Part shown: in pieces, positions 17,960 to 25,370 of the stretch
Position numbering within the stretch: position 1 is the first letter of the stretch
How the letters are laid out: each line of letters starts with the position of its first letter
Origin: a virus
DNA length: 64,000 nt
Virus record (IMG/VR): IMGVR_UViG_3300031525_000001
Location: 122,276-186,275 of that record
Strand: one strand, 5' to 3'
Notes under the pieces: generated by a model
The model's input: only the letters and a program-made list of their open reading frames with translations
Databases searched by the model: none
Told to the model about the DNA's origin: nothing
Position numbers and translations under genes: made by a program

Positions 17960-19015
17960 ATGGTTCCGTTAGAGACCACTGCATTCGCATTTTCTTCCCT
18001 CAAATTTGGCAATCTCTTAGCTGTAGCCCTCTTTCAAGGCCCTAAACGAATCGACCAACTCTTCACCCTCGCACAGGAACGACTACCGCAGGAATGCGGC
18101 GACAAGTGGCAATACGAACTCATCCAAACCCTCATCGCCATTGGTGAAGAGGTCGATGGCGTGTGGCACGTCCGCCGCACAATGCCGATGGACGTGATTC
18201 CCGTCACCACACCCCCGCCCTCCAAACCCGACAGCCAGTACGACAAGATTCAGTATGATCCACGCACCGGGCACCACATCGGCGATGATGGGTTCCGTGT
18301 CCCGAAAGACTTCCTCGAATTCTACGAACGCTACCCGAACTACATCCGCAATTGGGTGAAGAAACGTCTCGCCCGCTTCGTAGTGGATGAGGATGTCGAA
18401 GACTGGACGCAGGACCTTATCATCCACATGAAGTACCTGCCGCAGACCAGCAAGCACCGCAAGCCGGGTGCGAATGACCGCGTGAATGGCTGCACGGACG
18501 TGATTGAGACGTTCAACCCGATTAGCCAGTATGGGGCATCCGAGCGTCGATTCCGCTCCTACGTCAACATGTGCCTCACGAACAAGTTCAACACCGTGTA
18601 CTCGAAGCGCAACAAGAACCCAATCTGTCGGCAGGGCAACGTCACCATCGTGACGAACGTTGATCCCAGCCATGAGAATGGTGAGTACGACGTGGTGGAC
18701 GATGCGTACTGCCATGTGCACTCAGACTACCTCAGCAACGCCACGGCACGCACGGCACAGCAGTACGAAAACTACCTGCTCGCCAATGAGTTCCGCCGTT
18801 ACGTCGAGGCGAAAGACCCAGAGTTGGCACCCGTGGTGGATGCGATCCAGCAGGCATCGTCCCAGCACGAAGCTGCTCGTTCTTTGGGCATCAGTGAGAC
18901 CCTTTTCGCTCGTCACCGCACGCGACTGAAAGAGTTGGCCCGGAGCTTCCAGAACAACGATGTGGGAGAATCCAAGCGTAAGCGAGGGCGACGGAAAACA
19001 GCGCAAGTGGTATAA
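17960..19015 (+). CDS. phage RNA polymerase sigma-factor-like protein
   Basis: 351 aa, ATG at 17960 with CTGGAGAAC upstream. Residues 118-215 resemble sigma region 2: RYPNYIRNWVKKRLARF, DEDVEDWTQDLIIHM (compare the acidic-Asp-Val-Gln-Asp helix of ECF factors that grips the core clamp) and the aromatic/basic FRSYVNMCLTNKFNTVYSKR. Residues 300-330 (SQHEAARSLGISETLFARHR) look like the region 4 helix-turn-helix. The first 110 residues are an extra domain. The likely job is to redirect host core polymerase to phage promoters. It has its own sigma70-type promoter. The C-terminus is basic (KRKRGRRK). Family-level match is inferred by eye; sequence is divergent. Confidence 0.7.
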   Translation: MVPLETTAFAFSSLKFGNLLAVALFQGPKRIDQLFTLAQERLPQECGDKWQYELIQTLIAIGEEVDGVWHVRRTMPMDVIPVTTPPPSKPDSQYDKIQYDPRTGHHIGDDGFRVPKDFLEFYERYPNYIRNWVKKRLARFVVDEDVEDWTQDLIIHMKYLPQTSKHRKPGANDRVNGCTDVIETFNPISQYGASERRFRSYVNMCLTNKFNTVYSKRNKNPICRQGNVTIVTNVDPSHENGEYDVVDDAYCHVHSDYLSNATARTAQQYENYLLANEFRRYVEAKDPELAPVVDAIQQASSQHEAARSLGISETLFARHRTRLKELARSFQNNDVGESKRKRGRRKTAQVV

Positions 19016-19016
19016 T
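19011..19016 (+). promoter_or_regulatory. extended -10 TGG-TATAAT at the end of the sigma-like gene
   Basis: TGGTATAAT ends inside the overlap of the sigma-like stop and the next ATG. It would start RNA near the GTG at 19027, which is in frame for the 69-aa gene. Confidence 0.45.
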
Positions 19017-19224
19017 GGGAGAATCAGTGATTGAGACCGTAACAATTCCTAAGTTTCGTTTAGCCGCGATCATCAAGAAGTTCGGCAAACCCGTGGAGGC
19101 TGGAGACGGTTACATCTTGTCGGTGCCACTCGAAGACTGCATTGGGGTGAGTAGCCTTGAAGTCATTCCCGCCGATGGTGCTGACGGTTTGGCAATCTCG
19201 TATGTTGCTCACGAGAGGGCGTAA
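19015..19224 (+). CDS. hypothetical 69-aa protein
   Basis: ATG at 19015 overlaps the TAA of the sigma-like gene; a GTG at 19027 could also serve, given the TATAAT just before it. Compact alpha/beta-looking sequence (VTIPKFRLAAIIKKFGKPV). No family recognised. Being coupled to the sigma gene, it may be a small regulator. Confidence 0.45.
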   Translation: MGESVIETVTIPKFRLAAIIKKFGKPVEAGDGYILSVPLEDCIGVSSLEVIPADGADGLAISYVAHERA

Positions 19225-19270
19225 GGGAACAAATCCAAAGACTTTGGGTTCTAATGATTATGGGGGCCAC

Positions 19271-20014
19271 ATGTTCGAAGACAGCCTATTAGAGTCTGGC
19301 GGTAAGCTGAAGGATAAGCGTGGGCGGTACACATCGGTCGCATTCCTGATCGAAGCGGTGCTCCTCGGCATAGCTCTGTTGATTCCCCTGTACTACACCG
19401 AAGAACTGCCCAAGGCTCAACTCTTTACGTTCTTGGTTGCCCCTCCCCCACCCTTGCCGCCGCCCCCTCCAGCGGCCGCAGTTGTGCATGTGCAGCACGT
19501 TGTCCAGACTGACATCGTGAACGGGCAGCTACGCACGCCCACCCGTATCCCGAAGAAGATTCAGCAGATCGTAGAGGATACCGCCCCGCCGCCAGTCAAT
19601 ACTGTTCAAGGCGTGATTGGCGGCGTCCCGGGTGGTGTCCCGGGAGGGGTGCCAAACGGCGTGATCGGCTCAATCATCAGCGCGGTCCCGCAGTCGGTGC
19701 CGCAACTCGCACCACCCAAGGTCGTGAGGGTATCATCGGGCGTGTCACAAGGAATGTTGATCCGTAAGGTGACGCCGAACTACCCCCCGTTGGCACGTCA
19801 GGCCCGCATACAGGGCTCCGTGAACCTCGAAGCTGTGATCTCTACGGATGGCACCATCGAAAACCTGAAGGTCACCAGCGGGCACCCGATGCTCGTCCCC
19901 GCCGCGATAGATGCCGTTAAGCAGTGGCGCTACAAGCCGTACTTGCTCAATGGTTCGCCTGTCGAAGTGCAAACAACCATTCAGGTGAACTTTACCTTGG
20001 CGGGTGGTTCCTAA
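19271..20014 (+). CDS. tonB: TonB-family energy-transducing protein
   Basis: 247 aa, ATG at 19271 with GGGGG seven bases upstream; the longer frame upstream overlaps the previous gene. Order: short cytosolic start MFEDSLLESGGKLK, one transmembrane helix (about 23-42), a proline run (57-68), a periplasmic linker with PGGVPGGVPNG repeats and a C-terminal TonB domain (about 160-247) with YPPLARQARIQGSV, DGTIENLKV, AAIDAVKQWRYKPY and a final beta strand. TonB couples the proton-driven ExbBD motor to outer-membrane receptors. The N-terminus and proline segment look like Acidobacteriota TonB proteins. No exbB/exbD is nearby. Presence in a phage is unusual and points to a captured host gene. Confidence 0.9.
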   Translation: MFEDSLLESGGKLKDKRGRYTSVAFLIEAVLLGIALLIPLYYTEELPKAQLFTFLVAPPPPLPPPPPAAAVVHVQHVVQTDIVNGQLRTPTRIPKKIQQIVEDTAPPPVNTVQGVIGGVPGGVPGGVPNGVIGSIISAVPQSVPQLAPPKVVRVSSGVSQGMLIRKVTPNYPPLARQARIQGSVNLEAVISTDGTIENLKVTSGHPMLVPAAIDAVKQWRYKPYLLNGSPVEVQTTIQVNFTLAGGS

Positions 20015-20030
20015 AAGTCTCGGACTATGG

Positions 20031-20036
20031 TATTAT
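20031..20036 (+). promoter_or_regulatory. extended -10 TGG-TATTAT for short RNA unit
   Basis: TGGTATTATTATAG 14 bases after the tonB stop, followed within about ten bases by the hairpin GGGAGG-TAAT-GCCTCCC and then a strong terminator. Confidence 0.5.
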
Positions 20037-20044
20037 TATAGTGC

Positions 20045-20131
20045 ATGGGAGGTAATGCCTCCCGAAACGTTGTTCATCATGGCTAGTTCCAATGAGTTCC
20101 GTTCGAATCGGGCTTGGAACTAGCCTTTTTT
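20045..20131 (+). ncRNA. candidate small RNA of about 90 nt
   Basis: Between tonB and the next gene lies a self-contained unit: extended -10 at 20031-20036, a perfect hairpin (GGGAGG/GCCTCCC, about 20047-20063) and a 12-bp terminator stem. No credible reading frame is enclosed. It could simply be tonB's 3' untranslated region, but the extra promoter argues for an independent transcript. Confidence 0.4.
20081..20131 (+). terminator. strong intrinsic terminator
   Basis: GGCTAGTTCCAA (20081-20092) pairs perfectly with TTGGAACTAGCC (20114-20125), followed by TTTTTT. The loop itself contains a small CCG-TTCGAAT-CGG hairpin resembling a tRNA T arm, probably by chance. Confidence 0.9.
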
Positions 20132-20143
20132 CTTTGCTCGTGG

Positions 20144-20149
20144 TATCAT
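20144..20149 (+). promoter_or_regulatory. extended -10 TGG-TATCAT
   Basis: TGGTATCAT 19 bases before the ATG at 20169, with a GGAGG site between them; promoter for the next gene. Confidence 0.5.
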
Positions 20150-20168
20150 CGGCAAAGTGGAGGATCGC

Positions 20169-20762
20169 ATGTTTGGATCAAAGACAGTCAAACGCAACGG
20201 CACTGAGTTCTTCGTGCAGGGCAACATCTCGGACGGCAATGTCATTATCGTGACTAAGGACGGCAAAGAACATCGCTGCGACCGTCCCAACCGCCTCGGC
20301 GTTCAAGAGGAAACACCATGGCTCAGGAACCTCGGCGAGGATTCCCGTGACGGCGACCGCTGCTGGAATATCGATCCTGTTGAAATCATGAACAAGTTCA
20401 ACTCGGGCGACTATTACCAAACCAAGGCTTTCTTCGTCATCGGCAAGTGGGGAACGGGCTACAACACGGACGACGGCGTTCTGGACACCGTGCGCCTGTC
20501 GGATGTCGCGGGCTTTAAGCAACTGGTGAGCGAAGTCCCGTGCGACCTCGGTTGCGACTGGCCGAAGGGACATGCGGGCCACTGCTGGGTCACCCCGAAC
20601 CAATTGGTGAAAGACCTGAATCTCTCCAAACAAGACGTGATCGCCATGTTCCAGAAGTGGTTCGACGGCCTCGACGCGGGTCAAGTTGTCGATCTGGGGT
20701 ATAAAGTGGGACTTACGAACGAGCAGTTAATCGCCATGGTCAAGGACGTTCGGAAGGGCTAG
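20169..20762 (+). CDS. hypothetical 197-aa protein
   Basis: ATG at 20169 chosen because GGAGG lies five bases upstream; a GTG at 20157 is the alternative. N-terminal beta-rich part (FFVQGNISDGNVIIVTKDG), then WNIDPVEIMNKFNSGDYYQ, a CDLGCDW...H..HC cluster that could bind a metal, and a helical C-terminus with two short MF/MV helices. No family recognised. Confidence 0.6.
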   Translation: MFGSKTVKRNGTEFFVQGNISDGNVIIVTKDGKEHRCDRPNRLGVQEETPWLRNLGEDSRDGDRCWNIDPVEIMNKFNSGDYYQTKAFFVIGKWGTGYNTDDGVLDTVRLSDVAGFKQLVSEVPCDLGCDWPKGHAGHCWVTPNQLVKDLNLSKQDVIAMFQKWFDGLDAGQVVDLGYKVGLTNEQLIAMVKDVRKG

Positions 20763-20767
20763 GTCTC

Positions 20768-21109
20768 GTGCAACCCTACTCGTGGGTATGGTTCCCGAGC
20801 ACAAAAGGCAGCGGCCCGCCCTATGGCTGGTACATGCCGTTGGGCGAGCGTCTATGGCGTGCCCTCACCTATAACCACGCCCACCAGTCGGAAGCCTTCA
20901 CGGGCAACCCCAAGAAAAAGAAGCTTCCTTGGCCTCGATGGAGGAAGGAAGTCGCTCGCATCCTCATCATTCTAGACGTGTTCCTGAGCCAGCCCGAATA
21001 TTGGCTAGTCAATCACTACGATCTCACCTACCCCCAGTGCTCTCGCCTGAGACGCCTCCTCCTTTGGGAAACCCGCTTCTACCTCTGGGCGGCTGGTTTC
21101 TCCGAATAA
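20768..21109 (+). CDS. hypothetical 113-aa Trp-rich basic protein
   Basis: GTG start at 20768, five bases after the previous stop. Rich in Trp, Pro and Lys (WPRWRKEVARILIILDVFL), ending in an amphipathic helix RLLLWETRFYLWAAGF that might contact membrane. No family recognised. Confidence 0.5.
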   Translation: MQPYSWVWFPSTKGSGPPYGWYMPLGERLWRALTYNHAHQSEAFTGNPKKKKLPWPRWRKEVARILIILDVFLSQPEYWLVNHYDLTYPQCSRLRRLLLWETRFYLWAAGFSE

Positions 21110-21147
21110 AATCTGCCTACCGTCCTTCTTGTTAGGGGGACATTCAC

Positions 21148-21288
21148 ATGTTCAGTCTAATCAAGATTGCTATTGAAGCCGCGTTTGCGGCAGCGTTGTT
21201 CATCGGCGGTGTCAAATTTGGGATTGCGTATCCCACTATCGGCACCAAAATCGATACGCTCTTTAGCTGGGCGAAGTCCGTTCTGTAA
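21148..21288 (+). CDS. 46-aa membrane peptide
   Basis: ATG at 21148 preceded by AGGGGGA. Starts MFSLIKIAIEAAFAAALFIG, a single hydrophobic helix, then a short amphipathic tail. It opens a three-gene run with the next two genes. Possible small holin-type or membrane accessory protein; not assignable. Confidence 0.5.
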   Translation: MFSLIKIAIEAAFAAALFIGGVKFGIAYPTIGTKIDTLFSWAKSVL

Positions 21289-21296
21289 GGCGAACT

Positions 21297-21596
21297 ATGA
21301 GCCCGATTAAAGACATTTTGCAGATCGCGGAGAATGTCACCGTTCTTCTGGCTCTTCTTGGAGGAGCGGCGGGCGGCATCAACTGGTACGTCAAGCGGCA
21401 TGACCGTCAGGCGGCGGGGCAGAAAGCCGTCACTCAGATCGATACTCTGGCGACTGGCTTCCCCAATATGGTCGCGGACATGGCGGTTGTGAAGAAGACT
21501 AACGAGAAAGCCGTCGATCTTCTGACCAGCATGGACAAGGGAATCGCGGTGATGGCTGCACGAAGCGAGGGTTCTCGAACACGGAGAACCGACTAA
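21297..21596 (+). CDS. 99-aa membrane protein, holin-like topology
   Basis: ATG at 21297, eight bases after the previous stop. One hydrophobic segment (about 14-31, VTVLLALLGGAAGGINWYV), then a helical tail with Lys/Asp/Arg. Topology and position right before fibre genes resemble small phage membrane proteins, but no endolysin gene is near, so a lysis function is speculative. Confidence 0.5.
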   Translation: MSPIKDILQIAENVTVLLALLGGAAGGINWYVKRHDRQAAGQKAVTQIDTLATGFPNMVADMAVVKKTNEKAVDLLTSMDKGIAVMAARSEGSRTRRTD

Positions 21597-21605
21597 GGAG
21601 ACACG

Positions 21606-22136
21606 ATGGCGAGAACGCAGGTAATCAATAACGCACCGATCACGCTCAGCCCCACGTTTGGGACGACAGGTACGTCAACGGGATTGAACCCGCTTTACAC
21701 TGTCTGCGATGTGGCGAACGGCAACTATTTCCTGACCACAGGGCGAGATTTGGTGACCTTCTATTGCGCTGCCGCCTCTACCGCTCCCGCATGGTCGGGC
21801 ACGACGCAATATCTCCCGGGGCAGGTGGTCAACTACTCAGGTCAGGCGTACATCGCCCTCGTCGGCAATTTGGCTCAGCCGCCATCCTTGTCGCCCCCAT
21901 CGACATACTGGGGCGCTTATGCGGATGGAGATTCCACGATCACACTTCTCTCGGCTCCCGATGCTTGTACGGCCCGCACGTCAGATGTTGACGATTACGT
22001 TGTGCCAGTCACTACGGAGCTTTATCCGGGTACGGAATTTTTGGTACTGCCGACCTCGGTATTTACACAGTCGAATCAGCAATTTCAGTTTCAAGCCAGT
22101 TCGAGTCTGGTGAGCGTTTACGTAAGGTACTTCTAA
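21606..22136 (+). CDS. virion/fibre-like protein with CBM5/12-type motif
   Basis: 176 aa, ATG at 21606 with TAAGGAG. Ser/Thr-rich, beta-type. The segment WSGTTQYLPGQVVNYSGQAY-IAL, followed by PPSLSPPSTYWGAY, matches the small aromatic-rich carbohydrate-binding module found in chitinases and phage fibres. The C-terminal half is another beta domain. Likely exposed on the virion and binding host polysaccharide. It is followed 16 bases later by the larger fibre gene. Confidence 0.65.
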   Translation: MARTQVINNAPITLSPTFGTTGTSTGLNPLYTVCDVANGNYFLTTGRDLVTFYCAAASTAPAWSGTTQYLPGQVVNYSGQAYIALVGNLAQPPSLSPPSTYWGAYADGDSTITLLSAPDACTARTSDVDDYVVPVTTELYPGTEFLVLPTSVFTQSNQQFQFQASSSLVSVYVRYF

Positions 22137-22152
22137 AGGAGCACAGGCAATC

Positions 22153-23763
22153 ATGGCAAACACACCCACTATCATCAAAGGTCAGCTAACATTCGTAGGC
22201 GCGATCACTGGACAGGTGTCTGTTCAGGCACAGCCCGTCGCGGGCAATAACCTGCTCTTCAATCTGCCCAACACGGTGCCGAATCCGAACCAAGTGATCT
22301 CGGTAGTCTCGGTCGTTGGCAGTACGGTCACCCTCGGGTTCACCCCGCCATTTCCGACCACTTGGAGCTTCTCGCAGATCACTGGCACCATCGCTACCTC
22401 GCAACTCGCCAGTCGCGAGGGTAACGGTTCCAAGGTGCAAACGACAAACCAAGGACTCACGGTCGCGGGCGATGTCGTTACTTATGACGGCTCGGGCAAC
22501 ATACAGGATTCCGGCGTTGCATTAGCCCTTCTTCTTGCTGGTGCCGCACCGTCCCCCGTAACCCCGCATTTGGGCTCGGCTGCTCAGTACGCTTTGCTCG
22601 GCACCACAATCACAAACTCGGATGGCGCAGGCACCGTAATCAGCGGCGGGAACATCAACGGCACGACCATCACGCCCGCTGGCTGGACCTTGACCCCACC
22701 TACGTCGGTCAGTTCTCCAGTTTCCTCTCAGGCATTGACGGACCTCAACACGGCGATCACCTACTTCGGTGGTTTGACCTCGACAGCAATCACGACAGCC
22801 GACCTCGGAACGCAGGGTAATGGTTCGGCTGCCAACGTGTTCAACGCAGGTGTTTACAAGAGCGGTAGTTCCATCAACATCGCTACCAGCATCGTTCTCG
22901 ACGGTCAGGACAACCCGAACGCCATGTTCGTGTTCATCGCTACCGCTTCGACCGTCACGCAGGAAAGTGGCACGTCGATTACTCTCATCAACGGCGCTCA
23001 GGCCGCAAATGTGGTCTGGGTCGTTGGGTCTTCATGGACCTCCATCACCCCAAGCACGACAGTAGGTAACATCCTTGCAGTCGCGTCGATCACATTGGGT
23101 GGTGGGACACTTCAGGGTCGCGCACTCGCCGCTGCCGCTATCACTCTCGCTGCCGCAGGCACCATTGTTTCGGCACCCCCAGCAGCACCGCCAATGGCTC
23201 AGACGTTCACCCCAGTTGTGGGCGGCTCACCAGCGGGACCAATTGAGTTTCTGACGGGCTACAACGCAACCACAGGATTGTTCTCGGCGGCTACGCCTCC
23301 GTATCCTGTAGCGTCCGTCAACGGTCAGACTGGCGTTGTCGTTCTCACCGCTGGATCAGTTGGTGCGGACGCATCTGGCGCTGCGGCTGCTGTTCTGGTG
23401 GAAACGGATCGCGCTGAAGCTGTGGAAGCTACTATTGCGGCTTCTGTTCCAGTCCTTTACGACGGAGCGGGAAATCCTGCGGCAGAAGCTTCGGGCTCAC
23501 CAGCGTCGAATGGTGACAACCATATCGCAAGTGGAGCGGCTACGCTCGTGGTTGATGGCAGTCCCCCAAATAGTTCGGTGACGGTCACGATGACGGGTGC
23601 ATCCGCATTTGCGAACAACTACTATGTGTACCTAACGTACTTGGGTGTTCCGATTAACCCCGGCCATTTGTACTACATCCCGATCTCGGGTTCATCGTTC
23701 ACGATTTACTCCGACAACGGTGCGGATGTTTCGACCGTGGCATGGACGGCAGTCGGTTACTAA
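22153..23763 (+). CDS. fibre-like protein containing a DUF3494 ice-binding-protein-like domain
   Basis: 536 aa, ATG at 22153 with AAAGGAG upstream. Residues about 140-340 show the DUF3494 beta-solenoid hallmarks: LGSAAQYALLGTTITNSDG, AGVYKSGSSINIATSIVLDG, DNPNAMFVFIATASTV, SGTSITLINGAQAANVVWVV and VGNILAVASITLGGGTLQGR. This family includes ice-binding and adhesin proteins of cold-living microbes. After it come a typical fibre linker (SVNGQTGVVVLTAGSVGA, about 385-402) and a C-terminal beta domain. The N-terminal 130 residues also carry fibre-like Gly/Thr/Val repeats. Probably a receptor-binding or decoration protein; ice binding itself is not shown. A terminator follows. Confidence 0.85.
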   Translation: MANTPTIIKGQLTFVGAITGQVSVQAQPVAGNNLLFNLPNTVPNPNQVISVVSVVGSTVTLGFTPPFPTTWSFSQITGTIATSQLASREGNGSKVQTTNQGLTVAGDVVTYDGSGNIQDSGVALALLLAGAAPSPVTPHLGSAAQYALLGTTITNSDGAGTVISGGNINGTTITPAGWTLTPPTSVSSPVSSQALTDLNTAITYFGGLTSTAITTADLGTQGNGSAANVFNAGVYKSGSSINIATSIVLDGQDNPNAMFVFIATASTVTQESGTSITLINGAQAANVVWVVGSSWTSITPSTTVGNILAVASITLGGGTLQGRALAAAAITLAAAGTIVSAPPAAPPMAQTFTPVVGGSPAGPIEFLTGYNATTGLFSAATPPYPVASVNGQTGVVVLTAGSVGADASGAAAAVLVETDRAEAVEATIAASVPVLYDGAGNPAAEASGSPASNGDNHIASGAATLVVDGSPPNSSVTVTMTGASAFANNYYVYLTYLGVPINPGHLYYIPISGSSFTIYSDNGADVSTVAWTAVGY

Positions 23764-23780
23764 CCTTAACCTTTTCAACG

Positions 23781-23806
23781 AGCCCCAGCTTCGGCTGGGG
23801 CTTTTT
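23781..23806 (+). terminator. intrinsic terminator after fibre gene
   Basis: AGCCCCAGC-TTCG-GCTGGGGCT followed by TTTTT; a UUCG tetraloop hairpin with nine pairs. Confidence 0.92.
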
Positions 23807-23868
23807 ACTGCCCAAACCAAAGTAATGCCAGACCCCCAGAAACCTGCCTGAACGTGTTATGCGGTTGG

Positions 23869-23874
23869 TATAAT
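23869..23874 (+). promoter_or_regulatory. extended -10 TGG-TATAAT, leaderless
   Basis: TTGGTATAAT with only six bases before the ATG at 23881 and no ribosome site between, so the mRNA would start at or next to the start codon. Confidence 0.6.
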
Positions 23875-23880
23875 AGTGGC

Positions 23881-24027
23881 ATGGACAACCTAATCATCGC
23901 CTTCCGCCGCGTCTTCAGCCCCGACAAGAAATGCGACACCTGCCGCCGAATATGCGCCGACGTACCCCTGTTCGTTTTCTTTTACAAGGACGGGACGAAA
24001 AAATGCGTTCATGCCGAGTGCAAATAG
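23881..24027 (+). CDS. 48-aa zinc-binding-like peptide
   Basis: ATG at 23881, six bases downstream of a TATAAT. CDTCRRIC and CVHAEC pairs suggest a small zinc ribbon. The start is supported by the promoter. Function unknown. Confidence 0.5.
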   Translation: MDNLIIAFRRVFSPDKKCDTCRRICADVPLFVFFYKDGTKKCVHAECK

Positions 24028-24096
24028 CGATTTTCGAGTATTAGACACCTAGAAATGCATTTTCCGACTATCGAAATGCATGTTTAGGAGATGCAC

Positions 24097-24210
24097 ATGG
24101 CAAAAAAGAAGACCACTACCCCCAAAATCAAGAAACAGCGACAGACGAAGTACACAAAACTCGCCCTCGTATGGGCCTTAGCCAGTCGTTTCTCAGCCGC
24201 AACCAGTTGA
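24097..24210 (+). CDS. 37-codon basic frame, possibly the true start of the following gene
   Basis: ATG at 24097 with TTTAGGAG upstream is the only good initiation signal for the next gene. The frame encodes a Lys-rich start MAKKKTTTPKIKK and stops at 24210 after overlapping the following frame by 40 bases. Codons 2-4 read GCA AAA AAG, forming A-AAA-AAG, a classic -1 slippery heptamer; slipping there enters the frame of the 208-aa protein. It may therefore be the 5' part of one frameshifted or indel-broken gene. Confidence 0.4.
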   Translation: MAKKKTTTPKIKKQRQTKYTKLALVWALASRFSAATS

Positions 24211-24797
24211 CCCATCAAGAACTCCTATCCGAGGTCGCTCGGTTGGATATGCTGGATCGCAGCCTCAAGGCGGTCAACGACAAGACCCAACCACCCCAGA
24301 ACATCAAGTACGTCTACACGTACCCGCAGTGGGTCTGGAATCCCCCGTACACCTACAACGTTCCGAACAACGGTCAGTGGACGATCACGACTACGCCTAC
24401 TTGGGTCGGCTACAACACGCCGAATACCAGCGGCGGCACTGGTATCGTCAACGGCGGACTCAATGGCGGCAATTTCCAAGGCGGTAGCCTGCTCACCAGC
24501 AATGGCAGCGGCCTAAGCCCCACGGTGAGTTGCACGCTGGCGAACGCTGGGGATGCTTTCACGTTCACCAACAGCGGTAACGTGCAGATCGGCGGCACCC
24601 AGACCACTCCATGCGGCAGCGGCTTGCCTGACGCAGGCACCGTGCTTGCGCTCGACGGTTGCGGCAACGCCAACTGGACGGCGGCACCCAACGACGGGTC
24701 TCTTGTTGTAGACCTGACGACTCACGAGCCGTATGAAGAGTCGGCTAGGTCCGAGGAAATGCCGAAGGTGATGTGCGACGATCTCGTCGAGGCGTAA
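24171..24797 (+). CDS. 208-aa fibre/virion-like protein without its own ribosome site
   Basis: The first in-frame ATG is at 24171, but no ribosome site precedes it. The open frame continues upstream without a stop to the slippery heptamer at 24102-24108. Composition: helical start (QSFLSRNQLTHQELLSEVARLD), then Tyr/Trp/Pro-rich (YPQWVWNPPYTYNVP) and a Gly/Asn/Ser-rich beta part (GGTGIVNGGLNGGNFQGG) typical of fibre tips. Probably virion-associated. Confidence 0.55.
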   Translation: MGLSQSFLSRNQLTHQELLSEVARLDMLDRSLKAVNDKTQPPQNIKYVYTYPQWVWNPPYTYNVPNNGQWTITTTPTWVGYNTPNTSGGTGIVNGGLNGGNFQGGSLLTSNGSGLSPTVSCTLANAGDAFTFTNSGNVQIGGTQTTPCGSGLPDAGTVLALDGCGNANWTAAPNDGSLVVDLTTHEPYEESARSEEMPKVMCDDLVEA

Positions 24798-24829
24798 CCC
24801 GACTTCCCTTTTCATTGAAGGGGGAATCA

Positions 24830-25192
24830 ATGCACCAACACTTTGAACCCGAGGATCGCCCCCACCGTAGTACAAACCGTGGGGGCGATTCACGTTACTG
24901 GGAACTGTACTGCCGAGGATTCGGGGCCGACCCCGATATCGCACGTTCTCGTCATGAAGAAGATGAGCCCCTTTTCTATACCCGCACCCGCCACGCCCTA
25001 GATTTCAAATGCCAATGCTCCGTTTGCACCCGCAAGTGCACAATCACGATGGATGACGCCAAACTTCTCCGCACAATGGGTATTATGTGGAGAGGACCCC
25101 ATGTTTCTGCTGATGGGAGCGGACGGCTGGATTCGAGCAAGCAAGACACCCGGGAAGCTGGGCGGGCACAGGCAACTCAAAATATACGGTAG
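24830..25192 (+). CDS. hypothetical 120-aa Cys-containing protein
   Basis: ATG at 24830 with AAGGGGGAA. Middle part has FKCQCSVCTRKC, a four-Cys cluster that may bind zinc. The last 31 codons overlap the Ada-like gene in another frame and look low in structure, so the natural end may be uncertain. Confidence 0.5.
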   Translation: MHQHFEPEDRPHRSTNRGGDSRYWELYCRGFGADPDIARSRHEEDEPLFYTRTRHALDFKCQCSVCTRKCTITMDDAKLLRTMGIMWRGPHVSADGSGRLDSSKQDTREAGRAQATQNIR

Positions 25193-25370
25193 ACTAGACT
25201 GCCCTTCTGCTCTTCGTTTCATCGCCGCAGGACACTACGTAAAACACAGGGTTTTCTTCAAGGATGAAGCCACGGCTATTGCTGCTGGGTTCCGCCCTTG
25301 TGCTAAATGCCTGCCTGAAAAGTACAAGGAGTGGAAATGCCAAACCTCGACGACAACCCGCCCGAGATAG
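25101..25370 (+). CDS. Ada metal-binding-domain-like small protein
   Basis: 89 aa, ATG at 25101 with GAGAGG upstream. The segment KIYGRLDCPSALRF...VFFKDEATAIAAGFRPCAKCLPEKY matches the zinc domain at the N-terminus of Ada DNA-repair regulators (usual pattern Y-C-R-P-x-C ... AGFRPCxRC). The first Cys, the methyl acceptor in Ada, is Gly here, while the other three remain. So it may bind DNA or metal but not repair methylphosphotriesters by the Ada reaction. It overlaps both neighbours. Confidence 0.6.
   Translation: MFLLMGADGWIRASKTPGKLGGHRQLKIYGRLDCPSALRFIAAGHYVKHRVFFKDEATAIAAGFRPCAKCLPEKYKEWKCQTSTTTRPR

Noticed and set aside
20099-20115. tRNA T arm (TTCGAAT) in the terminator loop
   Set aside because: The surrounding 12-bp stem and T-run explain it as a terminator; no D or anticodon arms exist.
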